NCBI GenBank assembly: GCA_951813525.2
Contig: CATOTJ020000002.1
Location: forward strand, 620,001 to 684,000
From: Thermohalobaculum sp951813525
GTDB taxonomy: Bacteria > Pseudomonadota > Alphaproteobacteria > Rhodobacterales > Rhodobacteraceae
Reading direction: 5' to 3'
DNA length: 64,000 nt
The notes beneath the pieces are model-generated. The model saw nothing but the letters and a program-made list of their open reading frames with translations, searched no databases and was not told the origin of the DNA. Positions 41,006-49,299 of the stretch are shown piece by piece. Numbering within the stretch: position 1 is the stretch's first letter; the number at the start of each line of letters is the position of its first letter. The translations under genes were made by a program, and so were the position numbers.

Positions 41006-41908
41006 ATGCGCCGAACCTTTCTTGCCCTTACCATTTTCTTTTCTGCAGGACTGGCCCAGGCCGGACCGGTCGATGACGCCCGGCTGGACTATATCGCCGG
41101 GAACTATGTCGAGGCGATCAAAGTCCTGATGCCGGCCGCTGTGGCGGGCGATGCGAATGCCCAGAACATCATGGGCGCTGCCTTTGACGATGGAAACGGC
41201 GTGACACAAAACTATTCACGCGCCGTCGAATGGTGGGAAAAGGCTGCGGCCCAGGATTTTTCCAAGGCGCTATACAATCTGGGCGAGTTTTGGCTGAACG
41301 GGCGGCCCGGGATCGAGCCTGACTATCCCAAAGCCTATCCATTGTTCGAACGCGCCGCGAAGCAGGATAATGCCGATGCCATTGGCAATATGGGTTTCAT
41401 GCGCGAACAGGGGCTTGGCGTCGAGGCCGATCTTGAGATGGCCGTCGCGCTCTATATGCGGGCGGACGAACTGGGGGCAATCTTTGCGACAGGAAACCTC
41501 GGGTCACTCTATGCGCAGGGCAAAGGGGTTGAAAAAGACTATGTGCTGGCCTTTGCCTATATGACGAAGGCCGCAGAGGCGGGCGATGCCGCGTCTTTCA
41601 GTAACCTGGGCGTGATGTTCGAGCTGGGATACAACGTCGCTGCGAACAAACTGGCGGCCTTCACTTTTTACGGCCAGGCCATGGCCTTGGGCGATGCACG
41701 CGGCGCCAACAATTTGGCATCGCTGATGCTGGAAGATGGGTATTTTTGGTCCGACCGTGTCGATGCATTGGCCCATTGCCTGTGGTCGCGGGAAAATACT
41801 GTCTCTGAACAGGCCTATGAGGACTTCGAGATCGATTGCGACGAGTTGGCCGGAACCTTGACGGAGGAGGGCCGGGGCGAAGCGGAGGCGCGGCTGCGGG
41901 ATCTTTAA
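41006..41908 (+). CDS. Exported Sel1-repeat / TPR-like protein
   Basis: A 300-residue protein with an N-terminal signal (RRTFLALTIFFSAGLAQAG, cleavage near residue 19) and about six Sel1-like repeats of 35-40 residues. Typical repeat parts are DANAQNIMGAAFDDGNGV, DNADAIGNMGFMREQGLGV, GAIFATGNLGSLYAQGKGV and AASFSNLGVMFELG. Such repeats form a solenoid that binds other proteins, often in envelope stress or cell-wall regulation. No catalytic domain is seen. AGGAG precedes the ATG. It is the last plus-strand gene before a likely terminator. Confidence 0.85.
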   Translation: MRRTFLALTIFFSAGLAQAGPVDDARLDYIAGNYVEAIKVLMPAAVAGDANAQNIMGAAFDDGNGVTQNYSRAVEWWEKAAAQDFSKALYNLGEFWLNGRPGIEPDYPKAYPLFERAAKQDNADAIGNMGFMREQGLGVEADLEMAVALYMRADELGAIFATGNLGSLYAQGKGVEKDYVLAFAYMTKAAEAGDAASFSNLGVMFELGYNVAANKLAAFTFYGQAMALGDARGANNLASLMLEDGYFWSDRVDALAHCLWSRENTVSEQAYEDFEIDCDELAGTLTEEGRGEAEARLRDL

Positions 41909-41930
41909 GGCAGCCTCAGCCCATCAAGAG

Positions 41931-41953
41931 CGCCCCGGTTTTCTCACGGGGCG
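41931..41953 (+). terminator. Candidate terminator after the Sel1 gene
   Basis: CGCCCCG (41931-41937) and CGGGGCG (41947-41953) form a perfect 7-bp stem with a 9-nt T-rich loop, 22 bp after the Sel1 stop. Only a short TT follows, so strength is uncertain. It overlaps the 3' end of the small opposite-strand membrane-protein frame. Confidence 0.5.
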
Positions 41954-42228
41954 TTGCTGACCTGCCCGCAGGCAGCGCAAGTGTCAGGGGTGGCGGATGC
42001 CCACCGGGACCTGATCCAGTTGACCAAATTGTCGGTCACGACCAGCAGGACGGCAATCGTCCATATCGGTGGTTTGGAGTTCGTGAAGAGGGTGACGAGA
42101 TAATAGATCAGCCCAACGGCGAAGAGTTCAATTGCGAACCGGCTTAGTTGCGTTCTCCCATGCGGGGGCGCTCCTTTCTCCCAGTGTTGATGATGTATCT
42201 TAGATGGGGTTTTATTTCGGAATTTCAA
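41944..42228 (-). CDS. Possible small two-span membrane protein
   Basis: A frame of 94 residues with two hydrophobic stretches (FAIELFAVGLIYYLVTLF near 31-48 and IWTIAVLLVVTDNLV near 55-69), ending in a Cys-x-x-Cys tail (CAACG). The hydrophobic pattern and the lack of another gene in 300 bp make it plausible. Against it: the only upstream start is TTG at 42228 with no clear ribosome site, and its end overlaps a terminator-like hairpin of the opposite gene. I do not recognise a family. Confidence 0.42.
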   Translation of the reverse strand: MKFRNKTPSKIHHQHWEKGAPPHGRTQLSRFAIELFAVGLIYYLVTLFTNSKPPIWTIAVLLVVTDNLVNWIRSRWASATPDTCAACGQVSNAP

Positions 42229-42281
42229 TGGGTTCGAGTGGAATTTACATGGAATCAGCGTAAATTATTTCCGCCGCGGCC

Positions 42282-42815
42282 TCATAGGAAGCGAACCGTC
42301 CCGATATAGGACAGGTTTCGGTTGCGTTGGGCATAATCGATGCCATAGCCGACCACGAATTCATCCGGAATTTCGAACCCGACCCATTGCACGGGCACCT
42401 GAACCTCGCGCCGCGCAGGTTTCGACAACAGGGCGCAGACCTCCAGCCGGGCGGGGTGGCGGGTCTCGAGGATTTCCAGCACATGTTTCAACGTAAATCC
42501 GGTATCGACGATGTCTTCGACGACAAGAACATCGCGGCCCGCGATTTCGCCGCGCAAATCCTTGAGGATGCGGACCTCGCGCGAGCTTTCCGTTGAATTG
42601 CCATAGCTCGACGCTTCGATGAAATCGATCTCGACCGGTACCTCCAACAGTCGCACCAGATCGGCGATGAAGATGAACGAACCGCGTAGCAGGCCCACGA
42701 CGAACAGTTTGTCAGTGTCCGCGAAATGGCCGTTGATATTGACGGCCAGTTCGCGAACGCGGCGTTGAACCTCGTCCTCGCTGATAAGCGTATCGATTTC
42801 ATAGGCGGGCGCCAT
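42282..42815 (-). CDS. hpt: Hypoxanthine phosphoribosyltransferase
   Basis: A 177-residue purine salvage enzyme that joins hypoxanthine or guanine to PRPP. The PRPP-binding loop is VLVVEDIVDTGFTL (near 95-108), the flexible loop region is ASSYGNSTESS (near 68-78), and VGLLRGSFIFIADL (near 40-53) is the usual early motif. The C-terminal FVVGYGIDYAQRNRNL binds the base. The start at 42815 is set by GAGGGGACAGG just before ATG. It is divergent from the ratA-like gene across 86 bp. Confidence 0.93.
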   Translation of the reverse strand: MAPAYEIDTLISEDEVQRRVRELAVNINGHFADTDKLFVVGLLRGSFIFIADLVRLLEVPVEIDFIEASSYGNSTESSREVRILKDLRGEIAGRDVLVVEDIVDTGFTLKHVLEILETRHPARLEVCALLSKPARREVQVPVQWVGFEIPDEFVVGYGIDYAQRNRNLSYIGTVRFL

Positions 42816-42901
42816 CCTGTCCCCTCGCAACGCCTTGAACCCAGTGCTAGAGGACCCGACCTAAGAGCAGACGAGACCCAAAATCAACAGGTTGCACAAG
42901 A

Positions 42902-43366
42902 ATGCCGACCCATGCCGAGAAACGGGTCATGCCGCATACGGCCGACCAGATGTACACCTTGATCGCCGATATCGAGGAATATCCCGAATTTCTGCCGTGG
43001 TGCGCCGGTTGCCGGGTCCGCGAGCGGCGGTCGGATGGTGCCGCCCAGATCATCGATGCCGATCTGATCATCAGCTTTAAGGTATTTCGCGAACGATTTG
43101 GCAGCCGCGTTACCTTGAAGCCGGAGGAAAAAAAGATCGAGGTCGCTTATCTGGATGGGCCGTTCAAATATATGAACAATTACTGGTCCTTCCATCCGAT
43201 TTCTGCGACCGAGTGCGAGGTCGATTTTTTTGTCGATTTCGAATTCAAATCCCGGACCTTGCAGGCGGTAATCGGCGTTGTCTTCAACGAAGCGATGCGC
43301 CGGATCGTCCGGGCATTCGAAAAGCGTGCGCGAGAGCTTTACGGCGACGACAGCGCGCCATCTTAA
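42902..43366 (+). CDS. RatA/Coq10-type START-domain protein
   Basis: A 154-residue single-domain protein of the polyketide cyclase/START fold, in the group that includes bacterial RatA and mitochondrial Coq10. The N-terminus PTHAEKRVMPHTADQMYTLIADIEEYPEFLPWC is diagnostic (key part YPEFLPWCAGCRV near 26-38). The family binds hydrophobic ligands, probably ubiquinone; the toxin name comes from E. coli work on ribosome association and may not apply. It is a lone gene convergent with the cinA-pgpA-ispDF operon. In Rhodobacterales it often lies close to lipA, as here. Confidence 0.88.
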   Translation: MPTHAEKRVMPHTADQMYTLIADIEEYPEFLPWCAGCRVRERRSDGAAQIIDADLIISFKVFRERFGSRVTLKPEEKKIEVAYLDGPFKYMNNYWSFHPISATECEVDFFVDFEFKSRTLQAVIGVVFNEAMRRIVRAFEKRARELYGDDSAPS

Positions 43367-43393
43367 CCTTCGCTATCCTTCGCTATCCTTCGC
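43367..43393. repeat. 10-bp tandem repeat between convergent genes
   Basis: CCTTCGCTAT occurs at 43367-43376 and 43377-43386, followed by a partial copy CCTTCGC (43387-43393). It begins directly after the ratA-like stop codon and ends 5 bp before the cinA stop. Probably a slippage duplication in the 31-bp gap. Confidence 0.75.
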
Positions 43394-43397
43394 CGTC

Positions 43398-43898
43398 TTA
43401 GCCTTCGCGGCGCGCAGCCTCCAACAGCATCGTCAGCGCCTGTTTGACCGATTGTCCGCGCACATGGGACCGGCCGATTGCGCCAAATTCGATGCGGGCA
43501 TGACGGGTTTCGTCGCCCGTTGCTGCGCAGGCAAAGTGAACCAGACCTTCAGGTTTTTCGGCGGTTCCACCGCCCGGACCTGCGACGCCTGTGATGGCAA
43601 CCGCCAGGTGAACCGGTGCACGGTTCAATGCGCCCTCGGCCATCGCTTTGGCGACGGGTTCAGACACCGCGCCATTTGCCTCGATCAATTCGGCCGAAAC
43701 GCCCAGCAGATCGGTCTTGGCGGCATTCGAGTAGGTCACAAAACCCCGTTCCACCACGCGTGAAGAGCCAGGAATGTCCACCAGGGTCGAAGCGACCATG
43801 CCCCCGGTGCAGCTTTCCGCCGTGGCGAGAAGCAGGCCGCGCTTGGTACAGGCGTCCAGGACTGCCTGCGCATGTGCTTTCAGATCAAATCCCGCCAT
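43398..43898 (-). CDS. CinA C-terminal domain protein, nicotinamide-nucleotide amidase (PncC-like)
   Basis: A 166-residue stand-alone CinA-C/PncC domain that deamidates nicotinamide mononucleotide to nicotinate mononucleotide in pyridine nucleotide recycling. Landmarks: LLATAESCTGGMVASTL (near 23-39, with the Ser and Thr of the active site), TYSNAAKTDLLGV (near 56-68), and AVAITGVAGPGGG (near 99-111). The N-terminal domain of full CinA is absent, as in E. coli YgaD/PncC. Its start overlaps the pgpA end by 14 bp, so it belongs to the ispDF-pgpA-cinA operon. Confidence 0.9.
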   Translation of the reverse strand: MAGFDLKAHAQAVLDACTKRGLLLATAESCTGGMVASTLVDIPGSSRVVERGFVTYSNAAKTDLLGVSAELIEANGAVSEPVAKAMAEGALNRAPVHLAVAITGVAGPGGGTAEKPEGLVHFACAATGDETRHARIEFGAIGRSHVRGQSVKQALTMLLEAARREG

Positions 43899-44367
43899 GG
43901 GCCACCCCCGCTGCGATCAGAACCACGATTGCCGCGATCGCCCCGGCTGCAACATCGTCCAACATGACACCCCAAGAGCCGGGCCGGTCCAACCAATTGA
44001 TCGGCGGCGGCTTGACGATATCGAAGAACCGGAACATCACAAAGGCGCCAACCCATCCCGGCCACGGAAACAGCCACGGATCGACGACCGCAACTGTTAA
44101 ACCCCAAGACAATGGCCAAAGCGCAATCATCTGTCCGGCGATCTCGTCGATCACGACTTCCGACGGATCATCCTGCCCGCCGCCCAGATAGACCGAAGTC
44201 GCCCAGACACCCACGGCAAAGATTACGCCTGTCGCCAGAACGACCAGCCAGATCCCGCCAAGTCCATGCAACACCCATGTCAATGGCAGCGCGCCCAGCG
44301 AGCCCCAGGTCCCCGGCGCCCGTGGCAGCAGACCCAGGCCGCCGCCGGTGACGATCAGCCGGATCAC
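43885..44367 (-). CDS. pgpA: Phosphatidylglycerophosphatase A
   Basis: A 160-residue membrane phosphatase that makes phosphatidylglycerol from its phosphate. Landmarks: GLGLLPRAPGTWGSLGALPL (near 9-28), VIDEIAGQMIAL (near 76-87) with conserved acidic residues, and FRFFDIVKPPPINWLDR (near 116-132), followed by GVMLDDVAAGAIAA. It has about three or four hydrophobic spans. It starts with GTG at 44367, overlapping the ispDF stop by 4 bp (GTGA), and ends inside cinA. The longer upstream open frame is a shadow of ispDF. Confidence 0.92.
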   Translation of the reverse strand: MIRLIVTGGGLGLLPRAPGTWGSLGALPLTWVLHGLGGIWLVVLATGVIFAVGVWATSVYLGGGQDDPSEVVIDEIAGQMIALWPLSWGLTVAVVDPWLFPWPGWVGAFVMFRFFDIVKPPPINWLDRPGSWGVMLDDVAAGAIAAIVVLIAAGVAHGGI

Positions 44368-45539
44368 GGCGACACCGGCACGGTGATTGTCGCCGTCGCC
44401 ATGCATCCGATGCCTTCTTCGCGGCCGATAAAGCCCATGCGTTCCATCGTGGTTGCCTTGATCGAAATGCGGCCTGCCGTGATGCTCATGATCTCGGCCA
44501 ACCTGGATTGCATCGCTTCCGCATGCGGCGAGATTTTCGGTGCCTCGCAAAGCAAAGTCAGATCGGTGTTGATGATCCGCCCGTCCCGCTGTTTGACCAG
44601 ATCAGCGGCATGCGCCAGAAATTGCGCGCTTTCAGCGCCCTTCCATTGCGGATCGGTTGGGGGGAAGTGCCGTCCTATATCACCTTCGGCCAGTGCCCCA
44701 TAAAGCGCATCGGCCAACGCGTGCAATCCGACATCGGCGTCTGAATGACCGTCCAGCGTTTGGGTGTGTGCGATGTGGACACCGCACAGCCAGACCCCGT
44801 CGCCTGGCGTAAACCGGTGCACGTCAAAGCCCTGTCCTGTCCGATATTCCAAAGTCTGCTCGCTTTCGGTCTGCCGCCTGGCACGGACCATATCTGCAGT
44901 CGTCGTGATCTTGAAGTTGTCGGGATTGCCGGGGATCAATTCAACCCGCCCGCCCGCACGGCGGAACGTCCCAGTGTCGTCCAATGCGGGCGGCTGATCT
45001 GTCCCAGTGCCGGGCACGGATTGATGGGCGTCGAGGATCTGCTGATAGGGAAACGCCTGCGGGGTCTGCGCGCGCCAAAGCCCGTCGCGCGGCACCGGGC
45101 AATCGGCGGCACCGTCCGCCTCGCGCCACAGCGCATCAACAACCGGTTCAGCCAGAATAGCGCCCCCGGTTGCCTGACATAGTGCTGTCAATTGCGCCTG
45201 ACCGACAAAGGGCCGGGCCGCGTCGTGGATCAGAACACGGTCCACGGCCTTGTTCTTTAGAGCAGTCAACCCGCACAGGACCGAGGACGCCCGATCTGCC
45301 CCGCCATGAACAGGGGCCAGCAGGCGCGGGTCGGTAATGTCGGTCATTGCTTTGCGGTATAATGCGTCCGCGTCCGCGCCGATCACACAGACCACATGAT
45401 CGATCCGGTCGCATTTCAATAATGCTTCGGTCGTGCGTGCCAAAACCGATCGCCCCGCCAGATCCTGATATTGCTTGGGGATATCGCCGCCCAGACGCAG
45501 GCCCCTTCCGGCAGCAACGATCACCGCGGCAATCTTCAT
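44364..45539 (-). CDS. ispDF: Bifunctional IspD/IspF isoprenoid enzyme
   Basis: A 391-residue fusion of two non-mevalonate pathway enzymes. The N-terminal IspD part (about 1-225) makes CDP-methylerythritol: AVIVAAGRGLRLGGDIPKQY (near 4-23), LIHDAARPFV, and DNFKITTTADM. The C-terminal IspF part (about 234-391) makes the cyclodiphosphate: GQGFDVHRF with metal ligands Asp and His, GHSDADVGLHALADALYGAL, and TTMERMGFIGREEG. This fusion is typical of alphaproteobacteria. The ATG at 45539 follows AAGGAAG. It leads the operon with pgpA and cinA and is divergent from dusB across 173 bp. Confidence 0.96.
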   Translation of the reverse strand: MKIAAVIVAAGRGLRLGGDIPKQYQDLAGRSVLARTTEALLKCDRIDHVVCVIGADADALYRKAMTDITDPRLLAPVHGGADRASSVLCGLTALKNKAVDRVLIHDAARPFVGQAQLTALCQATGGAILAEPVVDALWREADGAADCPVPRDGLWRAQTPQAFPYQQILDAHQSVPGTGTDQPPALDDTGTFRRAGGRVELIPGNPDNFKITTTADMVRARRQTESEQTLEYRTGQGFDVHRFTPGDGVWLCGVHIAHTQTLDGHSDADVGLHALADALYGALAEGDIGRHFPPTDPQWKGAESAQFLAHAADLVKQRDGRIINTDLTLLCEAPKISPHAEAMQSRLAEIMSITAGRISIKATTMERMGFIGREEGIGCMATATITVPVSP

Positions 45540-45712
45540 ACAAGCTTCCTTCATCCGGCATATTGGTCCGGCAGGTTCATTTGGTCAGGTTTCGATTAGA
45601 CAGGACTGCGGCGATTGGGAAGCCCCAGACGGTTGCGCGTGACCGCACTGGCCGATAATCAACCCGTGGGGGCTGCCAAAAAAATGGGCATTATGGGCCG
45701 GCTGATTGGAAT

Positions 45713-46699
45713 ATGATCAAACTGGATGACATTCTGATTGACCCGCCGGTCCTGCTTGCGCCGATGGCGGGTGTGACCGACCGGCCCTTTCGCGAGCTGG
45801 TCGCGAGGTTTGGCGCCGGATTGGTCGTCTCTGAAATGGTGGCGAGCGCCGAAATGGTCGCCGCCAGCCCGTCAGCCCGCGCCAAGGCCGAAATTGCCGC
45901 GGGCCGCGTGGGCACATCGGTGCAGATCGCCGGGCGTGACGCGTATTGGATGGCCGAAGCGGCTCGACTGCTGCAAGGGCAGGGTGCCCGGATCATCGAC
46001 GTCAATATGGGCTGTCCGGCCCGCCGGGTGACAAACGGGGCATCGGGGTCGGCATTGATGCGTGAACCCGACCATGCCCTTTCATTGATCGACGCCGTTG
46101 TGGCAGCGGTTGATGTGCCGGTGACGCTGAAAATGCGCCTTGGCTGGGACGACCAGCAGTTGAACGCACCCCAGATTGCGCGGCGCGCCGAGCAGGCCGG
46201 CGTGCGCATGATCACGGTGCATGGCCGGACACGGTGCCAGTTCTACAAGGGTCGGGCGGATTGGGCGGCAATCCGGAAAATTGTTGATGCGGTCAACCTG
46301 CCTGTGATCGCAAATGGCGATATCGTCGATGCGGTGACAGCCCGGACCGCGCTGCGCGCGTCAGGCGCGGCCGGCGTTATGGTTGGGCGCGGGGCTGTCG
46401 GCAAACCCTGGCTGCTGGCCGAGATTGCGGCGGCCCTTTCCGGGCGCAATTGCGATCCGCGCCCGCGCGGCCAGGCCTTTGGCGAATTGATCCTGAGCCA
46501 TGCCCGTGCGCATCTCGAATTTTATGGGCAACGGACCGGAGTTCGGGCAATGCGCAAGCATTTGGATGGGTATTTCTCCCAGGTTCCGGGGTCGGCGGAC
46601 CTGCGCGCTGAGGTGATCCGCGAATCCGATACCGCGCGGCTTTTTGACGGCATTTCACGGCTTGGTCAGCTGGATCAGGAATTCGGAATGGCCGCATGA
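45713..46699 (+). CDS. dusB: tRNA-dihydrouridine synthase B (NifR3)
   Basis: A 328-residue FMN enzyme that reduces uridines in tRNA. LLAPMAGVTDRPFRELVARFG (first 20 near 15-34) binds FMN, the catalytic Cys is in NMGCPARRV (near 100-108), and the later HGRTRCQFYKG (near 170-180) and ANGDIVD segments complete the barrel. It is the first gene of the nitrogen-regulation operon, as nifR3 is in Rhodobacter. Its stop overlaps the ntrB start by 4 bp. No strong ribosome site was seen before the ATG. Confidence 0.95.
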   Translation: MIKLDDILIDPPVLLAPMAGVTDRPFRELVARFGAGLVVSEMVASAEMVAASPSARAKAEIAAGRVGTSVQIAGRDAYWMAEAARLLQGQGARIIDVNMGCPARRVTNGASGSALMREPDHALSLIDAVVAAVDVPVTLKMRLGWDDQQLNAPQIARRAEQAGVRMITVHGRTRCQFYKGRADWAAIRKIVDAVNLPVIANGDIVDAVTARTALRASGAAGVMVGRGAVGKPWLLAEIAAALSGRNCDPRPRGQAFGELILSHARAHLEFYGQRTGVRAMRKHLDGYFSQVPGSADLRAEVIRESDTARLFDGISRLGQLDQEFGMAA

Positions 46700-47793
46700 T
46701 CGACTATGAGGATCTTTGGCAGTCGCTGCCCAATCCGACCTTGCTGGTCGCCGGTGACGGCGCAGTGCGTGCGGTCAACAGTGCCGCAGAAGATTTTCTG
46801 GCGGTGTCGAGCCGCAATCTCGTCGGACGCTCGCTTGCGGACATGGCGGGCGAGGACAGCAGGCTTGCCGATCTTATCCGCCGGGTTGCCGATCACCGCG
46901 TGCCGTTGGGCGAATACACCATCGAGTTCAGCTGGCCGGACGCACCGCCGAGGATGGCGGATATCTTTGCCGCCGCGAGCGGTGAGAGCGATGTCTTGGT
47001 CACAATTCACCCCCGCGCGAACGCTGAACGAATGGGACGCCAGTTGACCAGCCGCGACGCCGCCCGGTCGATCGTCGGCATGGCGTCGATGCTGGCCCAC
47101 GAGATCAAAAACCCGTTGGCAGGGATTCAGGGCGCAGCGCAGTTGCTGGAAATGTCCGCAGGTGACGAGGACCGGGAATTGACCCAACTGATCCGAGATG
47201 AAGTCGAACGCGTTGGCAAATTGGTGCAGCGCGTCGAGGCGTTCGGCGATATCGGCCTGGCGCGGCGGCGTCAGGTCAATATCCATGACGTTCTGGACCG
47301 CGCCGCCAAGTCGGCCAAGGCGGGCTTTGCGGCACATGTGCGATTTGTCGAAGAATATGATCCGTCGCTGCCGCCCACACCCGGTGATCCGGACCAATTG
47401 ATCCAGGCGCTTTTGAATCTGCTGAAAAACGCTGCTGAAGCCGTCCCCAAGGTCGGGGCGGTGATGATGCTGAAGACCGCGTACCGCGCCGGTATCAAGG
47501 TTCGTGGCCCGCGCGGCCAGACCGAAAGCCTGCCGCTGCTTATCGAGATTTCGGACAATGGTGCAGGTGTTCCCGATGACCTGAAACCGCATCTGTTCGA
47601 ACCGTTCGTGACATCCAAGGCAACAGGAACGGGGCTGGGGCTGGCGCTGGTCTCGAAGGTTATTGCCGATCATGGCGGCGTGATCAGTTGCGACAGTCAG
47701 CCTGGGTTCACGACTTTTCGAATATTGCTGCCGGTTGCCGGTGCTGATGCCGATGCCGATGCCGATGAAAACGGGGTGGAGGACGCCGCATGA
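46696..47793 (+). CDS. ntrB: Nitrogen regulation sensor kinase/phosphatase NtrB
   Basis: A 365-residue cytoplasmic histidine kinase that phosphorylates or dephosphorylates NtrC under control of PII proteins. It has an N-terminal PAS domain (about 8-110), the phosphoacceptor His135 in MLAHEIKNPLAGIQGAAQLL, and a HATPase domain with NLLKNAAEAV (N box, near 240), DNGAGVPDD (G1) and GTGLGLALV (G2). The tail has a run of Asp-Ala repeats (ADADADADE). It overlaps dusB upstream and ntrC downstream by 4 bp each. No transmembrane segment. Confidence 0.96.
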   Translation: MIDYEDLWQSLPNPTLLVAGDGAVRAVNSAAEDFLAVSSRNLVGRSLADMAGEDSRLADLIRRVADHRVPLGEYTIEFSWPDAPPRMADIFAAASGESDVLVTIHPRANAERMGRQLTSRDAARSIVGMASMLAHEIKNPLAGIQGAAQLLEMSAGDEDRELTQLIRDEVERVGKLVQRVEAFGDIGLARRRQVNIHDVLDRAAKSAKAGFAAHVRFVEEYDPSLPPTPGDPDQLIQALLNLLKNAAEAVPKVGAVMMLKTAYRAGIKVRGPRGQTESLPLLIEISDNGAGVPDDLKPHLFEPFVTSKATGTGLGLALVSKVIADHGGVISCDSQPGFTTFRILLPVAGADADADADENGVEDAA

Positions 47794-49244
47794 GGGGCAC
47801 AACCGTATTGCTGGCCGATGACGACCGGTCCATTCGGACAGTCTTGAGCCAGGCGCTGACCCGGATCGGCTGCCGCGTCCGGGCGACCGGATCGTCTTCG
47901 GCGCTGTGGCGGATGGTCGAAGAGGGCGAGGGCGATATCATCGTCACGGATGTGCACATGCCCGATGGCGACGCGCTGGATCTTGTCCCGGCCATTCGCC
48001 GCAAGCGGCCCGATGTCCCGATCATCGTGATGAGCGCGCAAAACACCGTCATGACGGCAATTCGTGCGGCCGAGGCTGGCGCGTACGAGTACCTGCCAAA
48101 GCCGTTCGATCTTAAAGAGTTACTTGGTTATGTTCAGTCGGGACTGGAGGCGCGGGCCAAGGATGTCGCGCCCGAGGAAAACGAAAAACCCGAAGAAAAT
48201 CTTCCGCTGATCGGGCGGTCGCCTGCCATGCAGGAGGTTTACCGCATCATGGCGCGGCTGATGCATGCCGACCTGACCGTGATGATTTCGGGCGAAAGCG
48301 GGACCGGCAAGGAGCTGGTTGCACGGGCGCTCCACAATTTCGGCAAGCGGTCCAAGGGGCCGTTTATCGCGATCAACATGGCGGCGATCCCGCGCGAATT
48401 GATCGAAAGCGAGTTGTTCGGCCATGAACGCGGCGCCTTTACCGGCGCGACGGAACGGGCGGCAGGGAAGTTCGAACAGGCACAGGGCGGCACGCTGTTC
48501 CTGGACGAGATCGGCGATATGCCGCCGGAAGCGCAAACCAGATTGCTGCGCGTTCTGCAGGAGGGCGAATTCACCTCGGTCGGTGGTCGTTCCGCTCGGC
48601 AGGCCGATGTCCGGATCGTTGCCGCGACGCATCAGAACCTTAAAGGACTGATCGCCGAAGGCCGGTTTCGCGAGGATCTCTACTACCGATTGAACGTGGT
48701 TCCGATCCGTCTGCCGCCATTGCGCGAGCGTATTGGCGATATGCCGGATCTGGCGCGAAGTTTTCTGCGCCGAGCCGAGCGGGAAGGTCTGCCGAAAAAG
48801 ACACTGTCGGCCGACGCGCTGGAAGCCCTGAAGTCCCATGATTGGCCGGGCAATGTCCGGGAACTGGAAAACCTGATGCGCCGTCTTGCGGTTCTGTGTC
48901 CGGATGATCAGGTTCCGGCGGACGTGATCGAACAGGAACTTTCCGGCGCCGGAGAGGTGAAATTGTCAACCGGCGGAGAGGCCGGGACAGGCGGCAGCCT
49001 GGGCGGCGCGGTCGAAATTCACCTGGAACGCTATTTCGCCCGCCACGGCGATTCGCTGCCGCCGCCCGGTCTTTATGATCGTGTGCTGCGAGAAATCGAG
49101 CTGCCGCTCATTGCCCTGACACTGTCAGCCACGCGGGGTAATCAATTGAAAGCGGCGGACTTGTTGGGGATCAACCGAAACACTTTGCGTAAAAAGATTC
49201 GCGATCTTGACATTCAAGTCACACGCGGCAAAAAACTGATGTAG
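47790..49244 (+). CDS. ntrC: Nitrogen regulator NtrC (sigma-54 activator)
   Basis: A 484-residue response regulator that turns on nitrogen-scavenging genes. Receiver domain 1-120 with the phosphorylation site Asp54 (VTDVHMPDG). AAA+ domain about 140-375: Walker A GESGTGKE (near 168), GAFTGA at 215-220 (intact sigma-54-contact loop), Walker B GGTLFLDEIGDMP. C-terminal Fis-type helix-turn-helix (LKAADLLGINRNTLRKKIRD). The intact GAFTGA loop differs from Rhodobacter capsulatus NtrC, which lacks it and works with sigma-70. The ATG overlaps ntrB by 4 bp. Confidence 0.96.
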   Translation: MRGTTVLLADDDRSIRTVLSQALTRIGCRVRATGSSSALWRMVEEGEGDIIVTDVHMPDGDALDLVPAIRRKRPDVPIIVMSAQNTVMTAIRAAEAGAYEYLPKPFDLKELLGYVQSGLEARAKDVAPEENEKPEENLPLIGRSPAMQEVYRIMARLMHADLTVMISGESGTGKELVARALHNFGKRSKGPFIAINMAAIPRELIESELFGHERGAFTGATERAAGKFEQAQGGTLFLDEIGDMPPEAQTRLLRVLQEGEFTSVGGRSARQADVRIVAATHQNLKGLIAEGRFREDLYYRLNVVPIRLPPLRERIGDMPDLARSFLRRAEREGLPKKTLSADALEALKSHDWPGNVRELENLMRRLAVLCPDDQVPADVIEQELSGAGEVKLSTGGEAGTGGSLGGAVEIHLERYFARHGDSLPPPGLYDRVLREIELPLIALTLSATRGNQLKAADLLGINRNTLRKKIRDLDIQVTRGKKLM

Positions 49245-49299
49245 TTTCGCAACAGTCGTGGCGTGACAGAAAGCGGCAATCGCAGCTGCACGAGGGCGA

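Noticed and set aside
42902..43366. Toxin of a RatAB toxin-antitoxin pair
   Set aside because: No RatB-like partner gene is adjacent; in alphaproteobacteria the protein is more likely a quinone-binding Coq10 homologue.
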